Below, piece after piece: positions 55,989 to 64,000 of a DNA stretch of 64,000 nt (position 1 is the first letter of the stretch; every line of letters starts with the position of its first letter). The DNA lies in contig NZ_JALPRS010000001.1 in NCBI RefSeq assembly GCF_023630255.1, forward strand, positions 930,001 through 994,000, written 5' to 3'. The translations under genes were made by a program, and so were the position numbers. The notes beneath the pieces were generated by a model. That model was not told the origin of the DNA. It ran no database searches and saw nothing but the letters and a program-made list of their open reading frames with translations. Source of the DNA: Pontibacter deserti. GTDB taxonomy: Bacteria > Bacteroidota > Bacteroidia > Cytophagales > Hymenobacteraceae.

Positions 55989-56447
55989 ATGGAAAAGATA
56001 GGCCTGAAGTATGGCTTGATTACAGCCGCCGGCCTTATAGGTTATTTCCTGCTGATGAACTTGTTCGGGCTGGCCCACATTCTTGAATTAAGGTTTCTGA
56101 ATGCTGTTATCCTGACTATAGGTATTGTGCTTGCACTAAGAGCCTATAAAAAAATGAAACAAGGTAATATTGGTTACTTAAGCGGGCTTGGAGCAGCTTT
56201 TATGACAGCGCTTGTAGCTACTCTTATATTTTCGTCGTTCATGCTGTTATTTATCAAAGCGTTTGATGACTCTTTGATGGACGTGCTAACTGCAAACCGC
56301 ATGGTAGGAGAGCGTGTGGCAAGTACGCCGGGCCTGGTCATTTTTATGGTATTGATGCTGGAAGGGGTGATATCAGGAGCGATGATTGGTTTTATAGCCA
56401 TGCAGTTTTTTAAACGACCAGAGCATACGGTTCCCAATAGTCCCTGA
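55989..56447 (+). CDS. DUF4199 family membrane protein, second of a tandem pair
   Basis: A 152-residue paralogue of the preceding gene. The same positions hold KYGLITAAGLIGYFLLMNLFGL, NIGYLSGLGAA and FIAMQFFKR; otherwise identity is modest, so the duplication is old. Four helices are predicted in the inner membrane. No function is known. It ends at a long perfect terminator stem. Confidence 0.8.
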   Translation: MEKIGLKYGLITAAGLIGYFLLMNLFGLAHILELRFLNAVILTIGIVLALRAYKKMKQGNIGYLSGLGAAFMTALVATLIFSSFMLLFIKAFDDSLMDVLTANRMVGERVASTPGLVIFMVLMLEGVISGAMIGFIAMQFFKRPEHTVPNSP

Positions 56448-56467
56448 TCAGATTTTCCATACTATAA

Positions 56468-56517
56468 GTATAAAAGTAAAGGCCGCAGATTAGCTCTGGC
56501 GGCCTTTACTTTTATAC
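56468..56517. terminator. Bidirectional terminator with a perfect 19-bp stem
   Basis: GTATAAAAGTAAAGGCCGC and its exact complement at 56499-56517 flank a 12-base loop. It separates the DUF4199 gene from the convergent small hypothetical gene. Confidence 0.93.
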
Positions 56518-56533
56518 CTGCTGCAGAAGTAGT

Positions 56534-56764
56534 TTATTTTACCATATTGTCTGGTCGCTGTATTATCTGTACTACTATTTCATGCATGTCTCCTTCGTTG
56601 TCTTTTAAACGGAAAGTAAGCTGTGGGTTATCCATAGTATGATCTGCTTTGATTTCTATTACCTGGGCCTTATTGATCTTATTTTCTAACTGGGGACTTA
56701 ACTCATGAAATGCTTTTGCAAAATCAACTTCCAGTGTGCTGGGGTTATAGTGTAGTGTTCTCAT
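56534..56764 (-). CDS. Hypothetical small protein
   Basis: A 76-residue soluble protein with a beta-rich C-terminus (QVIEIKADHTMDNPQLTFRLKDNEGDMHEIVVQIIQ). No signal, membrane segment or family is recognised. Its stop lies 17 bases from the shared terminator. Confidence 0.6.
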   Translation of the reverse strand: MRTLHYNPSTLEVDFAKAFHELSPQLENKINKAQVIEIKADHTMDNPQLTFRLKDNEGDMHEIVVQIIQRPDNMVK

Positions 56765-57076
56765 ATAATCTATCTGAATTTTGCCAATCTGATAAAGCTC
56801 AGGCCGGTGCTTGATAAAATACTAAACTGTATAGCTTTTTACTATATACCAGAATTAACAGGCTATGTTACCTTTATCACGTTTTATAAATCATATTCTT
56901 TATATGGTGTTGGTAGTATTTGAAATAATTATATTTTAACTGAAAGTGTTAGATTCTCTCCGGAAGTATAGTATATAAAAAATATACTAAAAGTAGCAGA
57001 ACCTGATCTTCATTTTTCCGTTGAAGTAGCTTAGTAACACATCCTGTAGTTGACAGGCTTTTAATTCAGATACCCT
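56765..57076. other. Intergenic region upstream of the LTXXQ-like gene
   Basis: About 310 AT-rich bases with promoters for the genes on both sides. No further feature is supported. Confidence 0.5.
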
Positions 57077-57466
57077 ATGAAGATTTATACACTAATTTTA
57101 GTACTTGCACTTATATCGACTACAGGTTTTTCGCAGCGATATACAAAAGGTGATGACAGTTTAGATAAGAAAGTATTAGCAGTAGAAGTAACGGGACCGG
57201 CGCTGCTAACTATGGAAATGATAAAAGAGCTGCAGCTTACAGTACCACAGCAAAAAGAAGTAGAAGAGTTAAACCAGCAACGTTACCAGCAGCTAATGGA
57301 AACAGAACTGACTGCAGAAGCCCGTCGTGATTTGGTTTTACAAAAGGTACACCTGCAGAATGATAAAGCGCTGAAGCAGGTTCTTTCTTCAGAACAGCTC
57401 AGACGTTTTCTGGAGCTGGAAGGCAGACAAAATGCTGAATATCTATCAGAACTGAATAATCAGTAA
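57077..57466 (+). CDS. Periplasmic Spy/LTXXQ-like helical protein
   Basis: A 129-residue protein with signal peptide ending near TGFSQ (residue 19). The mature chain is all helical. An ALLTMEMIKELQLTVPQQKEVEEL block followed by a second helix pair and RFLELEGRQNAEY resembles the LTxxQ repeat of Spy and CpxP chaperones. A periplasmic chaperone or stress-sensor role is inferred. It is monocistronic with a shared terminator. Confidence 0.7.
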   Translation: MKIYTLILVLALISTTGFSQRYTKGDDSLDKKVLAVEVTGPALLTMEMIKELQLTVPQQKEVEELNQQRYQQLMETELTAEARRDLVLQKVHLQNDKALKQVLSSEQLRRFLELEGRQNAEYLSELNNQ

Positions 57467-57473
57467 AGTATAA

Positions 57474-57509
57474 AATAATAAAGCCCGAAATTATTCGGGC
57501 TTTATTATT
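57474..57509. terminator. Bidirectional terminator overlapping the end of the next gene
   Basis: AATAATAAAGCCCGAA pairs with TTCGGGCTTTATTATT. The stop codon (57491-57493) and last codons of the minus-strand lipoprotein gene lie within it. Confidence 0.85.
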
Positions 57510-57892
57510 TTATCGGGGTTGTTATAAGTTATCTCTGATACTTTCCCTAATGAGTTGATACGAACCTCTGCTCTGTTTACATCAGTAAGAATTTTATTAT
57601 CCTGGCATTGCGGACCAGCTTCCAAGTAATAATAGTAAATGCGCTGGCTCCGCTCCAGCAGATCTTCTTTATCCGGCTTACCTAATACATTGCGTACAAT
57701 ATATTCTTTCTTGCCATAAAGTTCTTTGCGTATCTTCTCGAATTCAGAGGATAGCTTAGCTCTATCTCCCTTACAAGCATTTTTATCAGCTTTCCACGTT
57801 TCACTGTCGAAGCCACGCAAACTTTCCGGAGTATAGCACGACCATACCATAAAACAAAGCAGCAGATACAGAAGCGGTGTTATTTTTTTCAT
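57491..57892 (-). CDS. SmpA/BamE-like lipoprotein
   Basis: A 133-residue protein with a lipoprotein signal ending MVWSC (Cys19). The mature part has KEYIVRNVLGKPDKED followed by RIYYYYLEAGPQC and VRINSLGKVSEITY, the strand-helix-strand pattern of the SmpA/OmlA fold of BamE. BamE helps insert outer-membrane barrels, but many such domains have other roles; assignment is by fold only. Its last codons sit in the terminator shared with the convergent gene. Confidence 0.7.
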   Translation of the reverse strand: MKKITPLLYLLLCFMVWSCYTPESLRGFDSETWKADKNACKGDRAKLSSEFEKIRKELYGKKEYIVRNVLGKPDKEDLLERSQRIYYYYLEAGPQCQDNKILTDVNRAEVRINSLGKVSEITYNNPDKIIKPE

Positions 57893-58146
57893 GACGCAAA
57901 AGTAAAGTATAAATATTCAATTTGCCTGTAAAAGAGTTATTTTAGGTTTCTAAAAATTTTGAGAAATATACTATGGTTTAGGAAGAGGAATATACTAGAG
58001 ATAGCTCTTATTACGTTGAACTAAATATAGATTTGATTTATCTCTTTAAGGAGTATTCGCCCGACTCTTTTTAAACCCTACGGAACAATTTTAATGGTTT
58101 TACCTGTTACAAAACGAACTTCGTAACCTAGAACCTATCAAAACCT

Positions 58147-58962
58147 ATGTTGAGAACAGCTATCCTCTTACTAGCATTGAGTCTTTTGTCGTCAAACTCT
58201 CCGGAAGCCAACCCAATGGCTACTACCATTTTGCCGGCATCAATAGCAAAAAATTCTGCTACAACAACTATAAGTGGTGGTCTCTCCTTCGAACAGAAGC
58301 AAATTGCCTTTACCGAGCATGTGGAAGATATCTATGATGATGCTGACCTGAAAGGTAAAGGTTTATCCTTACCTGTGTTCCAGAAGGCTTTTATCGGTTT
58401 CATGAATCTGAAACAGCGCCAGAAGGTATCATCTTCCAAGTCTATACTTACTGTTGTTGATTTTACAAAATCCAGCCGTGAGAAGCGTATGTGGGTAATC
58501 GATCTGAACGAGAAGAAATTACTGTTTAATACCTTGGTAGCGCATGGCCGTAATACAGGCAACGTGATAGCAGAGAAATTCTCAAACCAGCCTAACTCTT
58601 ATATGAGCAGCCTGGGCTTTTATGTTACCGATAATACATATTTCGGCAAACATGGCTTGTCTTTAAAGCTTGATGGTTTAGATAAAGGCTTTAACACAAA
58701 TGCAAGAGCTCGTGCCATAGTTATACATGGAGCCGATTATGCTACTAAAGATTTTATTAAGCAGTATGGCAGATTAGGCAGAAGCCTGGGTTGCCCTGCT
58801 TTGCCTACTGAGATCTCTAAGGAGGTAATCGAAACTATTAAAAATGAAACGGTACTTTACGTACACAGCAATGATGCTGCCTATAAATCTGATTACCTTG
58901 ACTTGAACCTGGCGGTTGAGAGCTTTGCGGCTGATCTGTCTGGTTTTGCACAGAATATTTAA
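58147..58962 (+). CDS. L,D-transpeptidase-like murein catalytic domain protein (YkuD_2 type)
   Basis: A 271-residue exported protein (signal ending near SSNSPEA). The first ~90 residues are a variable linker. The catalytic part (about 100-255) begins LTVVDFTKSSREKRMWVIDL. His194 in VIHGADYAT and Cys216 in GRSLGCPALP are the expected catalytic pair. Members crosslink or trim peptidoglycan through L,D-peptide bonds in the periplasm. This subgroup is annotated as murein L,D-transpeptidase catalytic domain family. It ends at a strong terminator. Confidence 0.9.
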   Translation: MLRTAILLLALSLLSSNSPEANPMATTILPASIAKNSATTTISGGLSFEQKQIAFTEHVEDIYDDADLKGKGLSLPVFQKAFIGFMNLKQRQKVSSSKSILTVVDFTKSSREKRMWVIDLNEKKLLFNTLVAHGRNTGNVIAEKFSNQPNSYMSSLGFYVTDNTYFGKHGLSLKLDGLDKGFNTNARARAIVIHGADYATKDFIKQYGRLGRSLGCPALPTEISKEVIETIKNETVLYVHSNDAAYKSDYLDLNLAVESFAADLSGFAQNI

Positions 58963-58995
58963 TAACTGACACGGCTGCGCCCGGTTTATAGTTAC

Positions 58996-59032
58996 AACAA
59001 AAAGCCCCTGCCTTAACAGCAGGGGCTTTTTG
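58996..59032. terminator. Bidirectional intrinsic terminator
   Basis: ACAAAAAGCCCCTGC pairs with GCAGGGGCTTTTTGT around a short loop between the L,D-transpeptidase gene and the small membrane-protein gene. Confidence 0.92.
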
Positions 59033-59048
59033 TTGGCGTAATGTGTGT

Positions 59049-59246
59049 TTAGGTCTGGTCTTTTGTTGTTTTCACCAGGCTTATACCTGAGAAAAAGAAG
59101 ATCAGCCCGATTATAAACGGAACTGCAGCTGTAAACTTACCTACAGCCACGCCATCGCCTCCCATTAAGAAGGCATAGGCACCCCAAATGATACCTATAA
59201 TACCCAGTATAGTAAGTAAGGCACCAAACGTTCTTTTCATATTCAT
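59049..59246 (-). CDS. Small two-helix membrane protein
   Basis: A 65-residue protein with two hydrophobic helices (about 8-27 and 40-58) separated by GGDGVAVGKFT. The Met at residue 3 (MKRT) is an equally good start. No function is known; size and shape resemble DUF3185-type proteins. Its stop is just past the terminator. Confidence 0.7.
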   Translation of the reverse strand: MNMKRTFGALLTILGIIGIIWGAYAFLMGGDGVAVGKFTAAVPFIIGLIFFFSGISLVKTTKDQT

Positions 59247-59470
59247 AGTTTTGTGTTTTAAGTCTATAGTTCAGCCTTAAAAGGCACTTTTCTGGTAATA
59301 CGATAATTCTATAATTAAGTATAGCAGTTTATACCTGCACTTAGCCTGGCATTCATTAACATTCTACGATTTCTCTTAGCTAAAGTGTTTAAAAGGCGTA
59401 TATACCGGAACAGCCATTTTATCAATACCATGATGTATGGCTCCAGGAATAATAGAGAGAATGAATAATC

Positions 59471-60280
59471 ATGAGAGGATTAATAAAATTTATCATAGGC
59501 ATACTTATCGCAGCCGTGTCGCTGGTAACGTATTGGTGCAATACAGAACAGAATGAGTTTACAGGGGAGGAGCAGCACGTAGATATGACAGTAGAGCAGG
59601 AGATAGCTCTTGGATTACAAGCTGCACCTGAAATGGCTTCGCAATACGGTGGTTTACATCCCGATCAGGAGGCTGCTAACCGTATCAAAGAAATTGGTCA
59701 CCAGATTGTACAGCAAACCGACGCAGGTAAAACCCCTTATCAGTTCGATTTCCATTTGCTGGCCGATGAGCAGACGGTAAATGCTTTTGCATTGCCCGGC
59801 GGCCAAATATTTATAACGGCAGGTTTGCTCAAGAAACTAAGTACCGAAGGTCAGGTAGCAGGTGTTCTTGGTCATGAGATCGGGCATGTAGTAGCCAGAC
59901 ATTCAGCAGAACAACTTGCCAAAGCGAAATTAACCCAAGGGCTTACCGGAGCAGCTGCAATAGCCACCTACGACCCGGAAAATCCGGCTTCACAATCCGG
60001 GGCCATTGCCGCTGCCATGATTGGTAAATTAATGAATATGAGCTATGGTAGGGATGATGAACTGGAGTCGGACAGGCTGGCGGTACGATTAACAGGAGAG
60101 GCCGGTTTTGACCCAAGAGCGATGCTGGAAGTAATGCGAATATTAGATGAAGCCAGTGGCGGGGCACGTGGCCCTGAGTTTACACAAACCCACCCGAACC
60201 CGGGCAACAGGATAGCAGAAATAGAGCGTGCAATACAGGAAGAGTATCCAAATGGACTTCCGAATGGACTTATACCATAA
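59471..60280 (+). CDS. M48 family metalloprotease (BepA/YggG-like)
   Basis: A 269-residue envelope protease. A hydrophobic N-terminus ends in VTYWC, a possible lipobox (Cys23). The M48 domain (about 75-255) has zinc motif HEIGH at 135-139, and Glu197 in RDDELESDRLAV as third ligand. QTHPNPGNRIAEIERAI closes it. Relatives such as BepA degrade misfolded outer-membrane proteins; TPR repeats present in BepA are missing. It is followed by the Ser-rich protein gene. Confidence 0.92.
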   Translation: MRGLIKFIIGILIAAVSLVTYWCNTEQNEFTGEEQHVDMTVEQEIALGLQAAPEMASQYGGLHPDQEAANRIKEIGHQIVQQTDAGKTPYQFDFHLLADEQTVNAFALPGGQIFITAGLLKKLSTEGQVAGVLGHEIGHVVARHSAEQLAKAKLTQGLTGAAAIATYDPENPASQSGAIAAAMIGKLMNMSYGRDDELESDRLAVRLTGEAGFDPRAMLEVMRILDEASGGARGPEFTQTHPNPGNRIAEIERAIQEEYPNGLPNGLIP

Positions 60281-60434
60281 AAAAAGTGCTAAAAACTAGC
60301 CTGAAATACAACCTTCCAAAAAACTTGGTGTATAAGATAGATGCAGTTTAACTGCAATTGCGCTCAACTACATGGCATTTTGCTGTGGGTACTTTTGATC
60401 TAAAACAAACTTAAACTTGAAAGTTACTATTAAA

Positions 60435-60623
60435 ATGGCTACTAAAAACGAAAGTCAAAAAGGTTCTTCGAAATCAGGATCTTCTTCATCATCTACATCT
60501 TCGAAGACAAGTGCAAACAAATCTACTACTTCTAAGACTTCTGGTGGCGCTTCAGGATCATCTTCTGGTTCTGGATCTTCTTCAAAAAGCTCTGGCTCAT
60601 CAGGATCAAAATCCGGAAAGTAG
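60435..60623 (+). CDS. Ser/Gly/Lys-rich low-complexity protein (62 aa)
   Basis: From the ATG at 60435 (a TTG at 60417 would add six residues) comes a 62-residue peptide starting MATKNESQKGSS, made almost wholly of Ser, Gly, Lys and Thr. There is no signal peptide. It is expected to be disordered. A proper ATG and a terminator 33 bases after the stop argue for a real gene; comparable small charged proteins occur elsewhere in this window (29150-29260). Confidence 0.55.
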   Translation: MATKNESQKGSSKSGSSSSSTSSKTSANKSTTSKTSGGASGSSSGSGSSSKSSGSSGSKSGK

Positions 60624-60655
60624 TATTGTAAGCTATAGCCACAACCGGCTACAGG

Positions 60656-60685
60656 AAAAACTAACCAAATTACAGGTTAGTTTTT
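60656..60685 (+). terminator. Intrinsic terminator of the Ser-rich gene
   Basis: AAAAACTAACC pairs with GGTTAGTTTTT around an 8-base loop and runs into a stretch of T. Confidence 0.85.
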
Positions 60686-60748
60686 TTTGTGCCTTACCTT
60701 AAAGCGGTAATAGCGTATCATTGGGTAACGAAGAAGCAACATAACCTT

Positions 60749-61660
60749 ATGGAGGAATATAAAGCACCTGAAACTATTCTTTTTGTTATTAACCCAATTG
60801 CCGGGGATATAGATAAAACAGACCTGGAAGAAGATATTATTGCCATGTGTGATGAACATGGCCTTAACCATCATGTTTATAAAACAACCGGTGAGAATGA
60901 TAGCCAGGAGATCAAGAAACAAATAACTGACCTGAAGCCCGATGCCGTATTTGCCGTCGGAGGAGATGGTACAGTTAGCCTGGTAGCAGCCTTGCTAATT
61001 GATACATCTACACCCTTAGGTATTATCCCGCTTGGTTCCGGTAATGGATTGTCGAAGGACCTGAACATACCACAGGATACCGAAGATGCACTGGAACTGA
61101 TTCATCAGCATGTAGTCCGCAACATTGATACCCTGGATATAAACGGGCATCCTTCCATACATTTATCTGACCTTGGTTTTAATGCCCTGGTAGTGCAACG
61201 CTTTTGTGACGGTGAGACCCGTGGTCCTGGCTCATATGCATGGATTGCGCTGCAGGAATACCTGAGTTACGAACCTAAATTCTATACTATAGAAACAGAA
61301 ACAGAACGATTTGAAGGGGAGGCTTTTATGGTTACTATAGCCAATGCAAATGCCTTTGGAAGCAACGCCGCCATAAACCCAACCGGTATATTAAATGATG
61401 GACGTTTTGAGATCTGTTTGATTGAGCGTTTCCCGAAATCTGCCGCTCTTGGCATTCTTTACAAACTATACACCGATAGTATTGATGATTCTGTTTATAC
61501 TCGAAAGTTAACCTGCAGATCTGCTACTATTTATAATACAGAACACGAAGTAATGCACATAGATGGCGAACCGGTAGATCTGGGAGAGGTGGTGAAAGTA
61601 CAGATAAAGCCAAAGAGCCTGAAGGTGTTATTGCCAGTTCCCTTACCTGAAGATGAATAG
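60749..61660 (+). CDS. YegS/BmrU-type lipid kinase (diacylglycerol kinase family)
   Basis: Starting from the ATG at 60749 (MEEYKAPETI) the protein has 303 residues; a GTG at 60689 would add 20 but overlaps the preceding terminator. The DAGK catalytic domain shows ILFVINPIAGD near the start, VGGDGTVSLVAALL as nucleotide loop, and GIIPLGSGNGLSKDL. The C-terminal domain (VMHIDGEPVDLGEVVKV) is that of YegS. Such kinases phosphorylate diacylglycerol, phosphatidylglycerol or similar lipids. Substrate not decidable. Confidence 0.92.
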   Translation: MEEYKAPETILFVINPIAGDIDKTDLEEDIIAMCDEHGLNHHVYKTTGENDSQEIKKQITDLKPDAVFAVGGDGTVSLVAALLIDTSTPLGIIPLGSGNGLSKDLNIPQDTEDALELIHQHVVRNIDTLDINGHPSIHLSDLGFNALVVQRFCDGETRGPGSYAWIALQEYLSYEPKFYTIETETERFEGEAFMVTIANANAFGSNAAINPTGILNDGRFEICLIERFPKSAALGILYKLYTDSIDDSVYTRKLTCRSATIYNTEHEVMHIDGEPVDLGEVVKVQIKPKSLKVLLPVPLPEDE

Positions 61661-61669
61661 GATGGTTTG

Positions 61670-62893
61670 TTACACAAGTGCCTGTTGTGGGACCACTATA
61701 CTTTCCAGTTTTTTGCGGAAAACAACTTCACTGGCTGTGTCCGTTTTATCCGAAGATACCACATGCATTTCCAGCCAAACTTCGCCGTTTTGGTAATAAT
61801 TTAGTATAGCAAAGCCTGGTTGTTCTAATGTAAAGGTTGCGCTTCCGCCTTTCTTCACAAACGATGTTTTACTGCCAGATCCGCTTACCAGGTAATGGTT
61901 TCCACGCTTTTCGAAGTGTTGCAGGTTGTGGTCGTGGCCGGCGACATAAATAATGTTCTGATACCGGTGAAATATCTGTAGTAGCCTTTTGCGCATCTGT
62001 TTATACCTCTTATGCGACATATCTTCGTAAGCTCCAAAAAATTTACGATAGAACGGGTATAGCGAACCAAGTATAGGCAAAGGTATCAAGAAGCGTTTAT
62101 TAGCCGCAGTAAGCGGGAACAGGTGCTGTTTGATAGTGAATTTGCCACCATGTAATGCGTTACTGTAAAGCGGGTGATGTGCCGCTATAACTATACGCTG
62201 GTGCCTGTTTCGCCGGAGTAGATTATTCAGATCGATGTAAAATTCTTCTATATCGTTGTAGGGGCAGTTATACTTTGCACCCAACGGTTTTTCGCCACGT
62301 TGTACCCACCATTGTGTATTTATGACGAGCAGCAGCAGACCTTCTGCCAATTGCATTGTTACAGGGCCGGGGCAGCCATGCGGAGGCAGATAACTCTCCT
62401 GGCTTTGCAGTGCTTCGGTAATATACTTTTCCTGGCGTAGCATGTACTGGTATCCATCAGCACGGCCTTTGTTCCAGTCGTGGTTACCACTCAGAAAAGC
62501 GCATCTTGTTTTATAGTCCTGAAGTTGCTGCAGTATAGTTTGCAAGCGTGCCTCTGCCATTGCGCGGTGCCGATGCCCTTCAGGTGGCAGACCTACGGGG
62601 TAAATATTATCACCCAGAAAAACGGCCATACCCGCAGTTTTATTCATTTCCTGCCATTCCCTGAATATAGCCAGAACAGGATCAGTGCCGTCGGTTGCAA
62701 CAGCGCCAACATCACCTAGTATCGCTAATGAGTAGGCTTTTTCAGCTTCTGGAGGGAGTAGGGTTTGCCGCCAGCCTACATCTGCCAGTTTATAGTATGG
62801 TTTACGCCTGTATTTCCATTCCTGCCAGTAGCTGAACAACAGAAAAATTATGAACAGAGAGGGTACTATAATCAGGAAGTAAACAAGCATCAA
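61670..62893 (-). CDS. Membrane-anchored metallophosphoesterase
   Basis: A 407-residue protein with one N-terminal transmembrane helix (3-25). The calcineurin-like domain starts LAILGDVGA. Metal-binding motifs follow in order: GDNIYP, GNHDWNKG, HHPLYS and AGHDHNLQ. These are the purple-acid-phosphatase type arrangement. It hydrolyses a phosphomonoester or diester on the outer face of the inner membrane or in the periplasm (inference). The Lon-N domain gene ends 10 bases upstream and is likely cotranscribed. Confidence 0.92.
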   Translation of the reverse strand: MMLVYFLIIVPSLFIIFLLFSYWQEWKYRRKPYYKLADVGWRQTLLPPEAEKAYSLAILGDVGAVATDGTDPVLAIFREWQEMNKTAGMAVFLGDNIYPVGLPPEGHRHRAMAEARLQTILQQLQDYKTRCAFLSGNHDWNKGRADGYQYMLRQEKYITEALQSQESYLPPHGCPGPVTMQLAEGLLLLVINTQWWVQRGEKPLGAKYNCPYNDIEEFYIDLNNLLRRNRHQRIVIAAHHPLYSNALHGGKFTIKQHLFPLTAANKRFLIPLPILGSLYPFYRKFFGAYEDMSHKRYKQMRKRLLQIFHRYQNIIYVAGHDHNLQHFEKRGNHYLVSGSGSKTSFVKKGGSATFTLEQPGFAILNYYQNGEVWLEMHVVSSDKTDTASEVVFRKKLESIVVPQQALV

Positions 62894-62902
62894 ATTTATA
62901 CT

Positions 62903-63538
62903 TTAAAAGTTAGGCGGAGTAAGCGATTTAAAATGACCGTTCAGCTTTACACGTTCTTTCAATCGTTCTGTTTCCAATACAATGGGAAGTATATTTTGCA
63001 GGTGCTGCAGAATGGCTTCTTGCCGGTCACTTTCGCGTTTCATTTGCAGCAGTGCGTATTCCTGTTGCAAGTTAAGACCTAACTGGTGTGCTATTGTAAA
63101 ACTGGAGAAGGAATCATCCAGATCCATAGCCAGGCTCTTCAGGCTTAGTGCTTCGTAAAGCTGCTTCATCAGCTCCTTTATTTTTGTCTTGGTCACAATA
63201 TCTTCCGTGGTGTCATAAACAACAGGTTCAATTTCGCCGCCTGCATAAAGTCTGCCTGGTACTGTTTTATCAAATTTCAGAATTTTAAAGGTACGCAACC
63301 CTTTGCTCCGGATGTCCATTTCGCCATTGTCATACTTCTTTTCTATACTCAGTATTTCCACCTCAGTACCATAATGCCCCACAGCATTCTGAATATAAGT
63401 CGGGATTCCGAAGGTCTTATCGCTCATCACGCAATCGAGTACAAGCTGCTTGTAACGCGGTTCAAAAATGTGCAGGTTCAGCTTCTCGCCGGGGTACACC
63501 ACAATATTCAACGGAAATAAGGGCAGGTAAACAGACAT
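62903..63538 (-). CDS. Lon-N (LON substrate-binding) domain protein
   Basis: The frame extends to 63568, but the Met at 63538 (MSVYLPLFPLNIVVYPGE) is where the family begins, giving 211 residues. The whole length is the N-terminal domain of the Lon protease (LPLFPLNIVVYPGEKLNLHIFEPRY) without AAA or protease parts. Such standalone domains may bind substrates or partners; no function is established. The helical C-terminus (LQMKRESDRQEAILQHLQNIL) follows. Cotranscribed with the metallophosphoesterase gene. Confidence 0.9.
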   Translation of the reverse strand: MSVYLPLFPLNIVVYPGEKLNLHIFEPRYKQLVLDCVMSDKTFGIPTYIQNAVGHYGTEVEILSIEKKYDNGEMDIRSKGLRTFKILKFDKTVPGRLYAGGEIEPVVYDTTEDIVTKTKIKELMKQLYEALSLKSLAMDLDDSFSSFTIAHQLGLNLQQEYALLQMKRESDRQEAILQHLQNILPIVLETERLKERVKLNGHFKSLTPPNF

Positions 63539-63689
63539 AGCGTAGCAATTTATTTTATCTACAGGCAAAAGGTGCAGTATGTTTAGCGCATACGTACGGG
63601 GCCTATAAATCAGTTGAGTAGAATGTAAAATTTGGCTGAAAAAATCCTTTGAAAGCTATACCTTTGCGGCCTTAATCTGTAAAGCTTTT

Positions 63690-64000
63690 ATGAGCAAAAA
63701 GCGTTTTGGCCTGCGCCAGCTAAAGTTAGTTTTTGTAAAGTTGGTACTTAGTATGTTCCTGCTAAGTATAGTCTGGGTATTGTTGTATAAATGGATAGAC
63801 CCGCCTGCTACTTTGCACATGATTAAACGCCGTGCCGAAGCAGGGAAAGCTGATAAGAATGATCCTGAAATAAAACATACTTTCGTTTCGCTGGATGAGA
63901 TGTCGGAGCAGTTGCCGCTTGCTGTAGTAGCTTCTGAGGACCAGTTATTTTTACAGCACCACGGCTTTGATGTAGAAGCTATCCTGGATGCTTTTCAGCG
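63690..64000 (+). CDS. mtgA: Monofunctional biosynthetic peptidoglycan transglycosylase, 5' part (MtgA)
   Basis: The ATG at 63690 opens a frame that runs off the window edge; 103 codons are seen. A basic N-terminus and one transmembrane helix (about 10-33) anchor it. Further on lies VVASEDQLFLQHHGFDVEAI, the GT51 glycosyltransferase active-site region, whose Glu in SEDQ is catalytic. MtgA polymerises glycan strands from lipid II at the inner membrane. The rest of the enzyme lies outside the window. Confidence 0.9.
   Translation, partial: MSKKRFGLRQLKLVFVKLVLSMFLLSIVWVLLYKWIDPPATLHMIKRRAEAGKADKNDPEIKHTFVSLDEMSEQLPLAVVASEDQLFLQHHGFDVEAILDAFQ

Noticed and set aside
60689..60748. GTG start of the lipid kinase
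   Set aside because: Would begin at the end of the preceding terminator; the family begins at the ATG at 60749.

Overview
The window is a stretch of chromosome from a member of the Bacteroidota, most likely a Cytophagales/Hymenobacteraceae bacterium close to Pontibacter. That placement is an inference from three things. There are type IX secretion sorting domains (type A on the M36 protease, type B on the 735-residue surface protein). The promoters are of the Bacteroidota kind, with a TTG about 19-20 bases upstream of TAnnTTTG. The gene families are typical: DUF4199, DUF4920, DUF2147, a PorE-like OmpA protein, and IcmF as a single fused protein. Shine-Dalgarno sequences are mostly absent. No rRNA, tRNA, CRISPR array, prophage or insertion sequence was found; the content is mainly housekeeping and envelope genes.

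Layout. Positions 1-5.1 kb hold small envelope proteins, an orphan oxidase subunit III-like membrane protein and a large T9SS type B surface protein. At 5.2-8 kb are a GreA-like coiled-coil protein, DUF2147, a candidate structured non-coding RNA (about 6.60-6.91 kb) and an NlpC/P60 hydrolase. At 8.2-13.6 kb three diverged SpoIIAA/STAS-like paralogues are interleaved with an M61 protease and glutamate dehydrogenase. At 13.6-21.7 kb come an FKBP isomerase, the 1128-residue fused acyl-CoA mutase IcmF, a PAS-LuxR regulator, a DUF1003 protein and LepA. At 21.8-28.8 kb are a CYTH protein, FolD, QueE with a PorE-like OmpA protein, and citrate synthase. At 29-41.2 kb are a MaoC protein, the M36 fungalysin-type protease, DinB, an exonuclease, a metallo-beta-lactamase-fold lipoprotein, a berberine-bridge-like FAD oxidase and MnmE. 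At 42-48.5 kb are a thioredoxin-like protein and a complete five-gene Tro/Mnt-type metal-import operon with its DtxR-family regulator, preceded by FabH. At 48.5-64 kb are a glycosyltransferase, DapD, 3-hydroxybutyryl-CoA dehydrogenase, tandem small membrane proteins, an ABC-F ATPase, DUF4199 pairs, an L,D-transpeptidase-like protein, an M48 protease, a lipid kinase, a metallophosphatase, a Lon-N domain protein and the start of MtgA, cut by the window edge.

Three long intergenic stretches (about 23.3-24.0, 26.8-27.4 and 41.3-41.9 kb) hold copies of one composite dispersed repeat. It carries a nearly perfect 20-bp palindrome in which one base pair has changed on both arms between copies. The main points of novelty are the standalone structured RNA, this repeat family, the trio of STAS-like paralogues, the metal-transport permease fused to a DtxR-like domain, an ABC-F protein with a degenerate second ATPase site, and a striking window-wide excess of AGTATA/ACTATA words.
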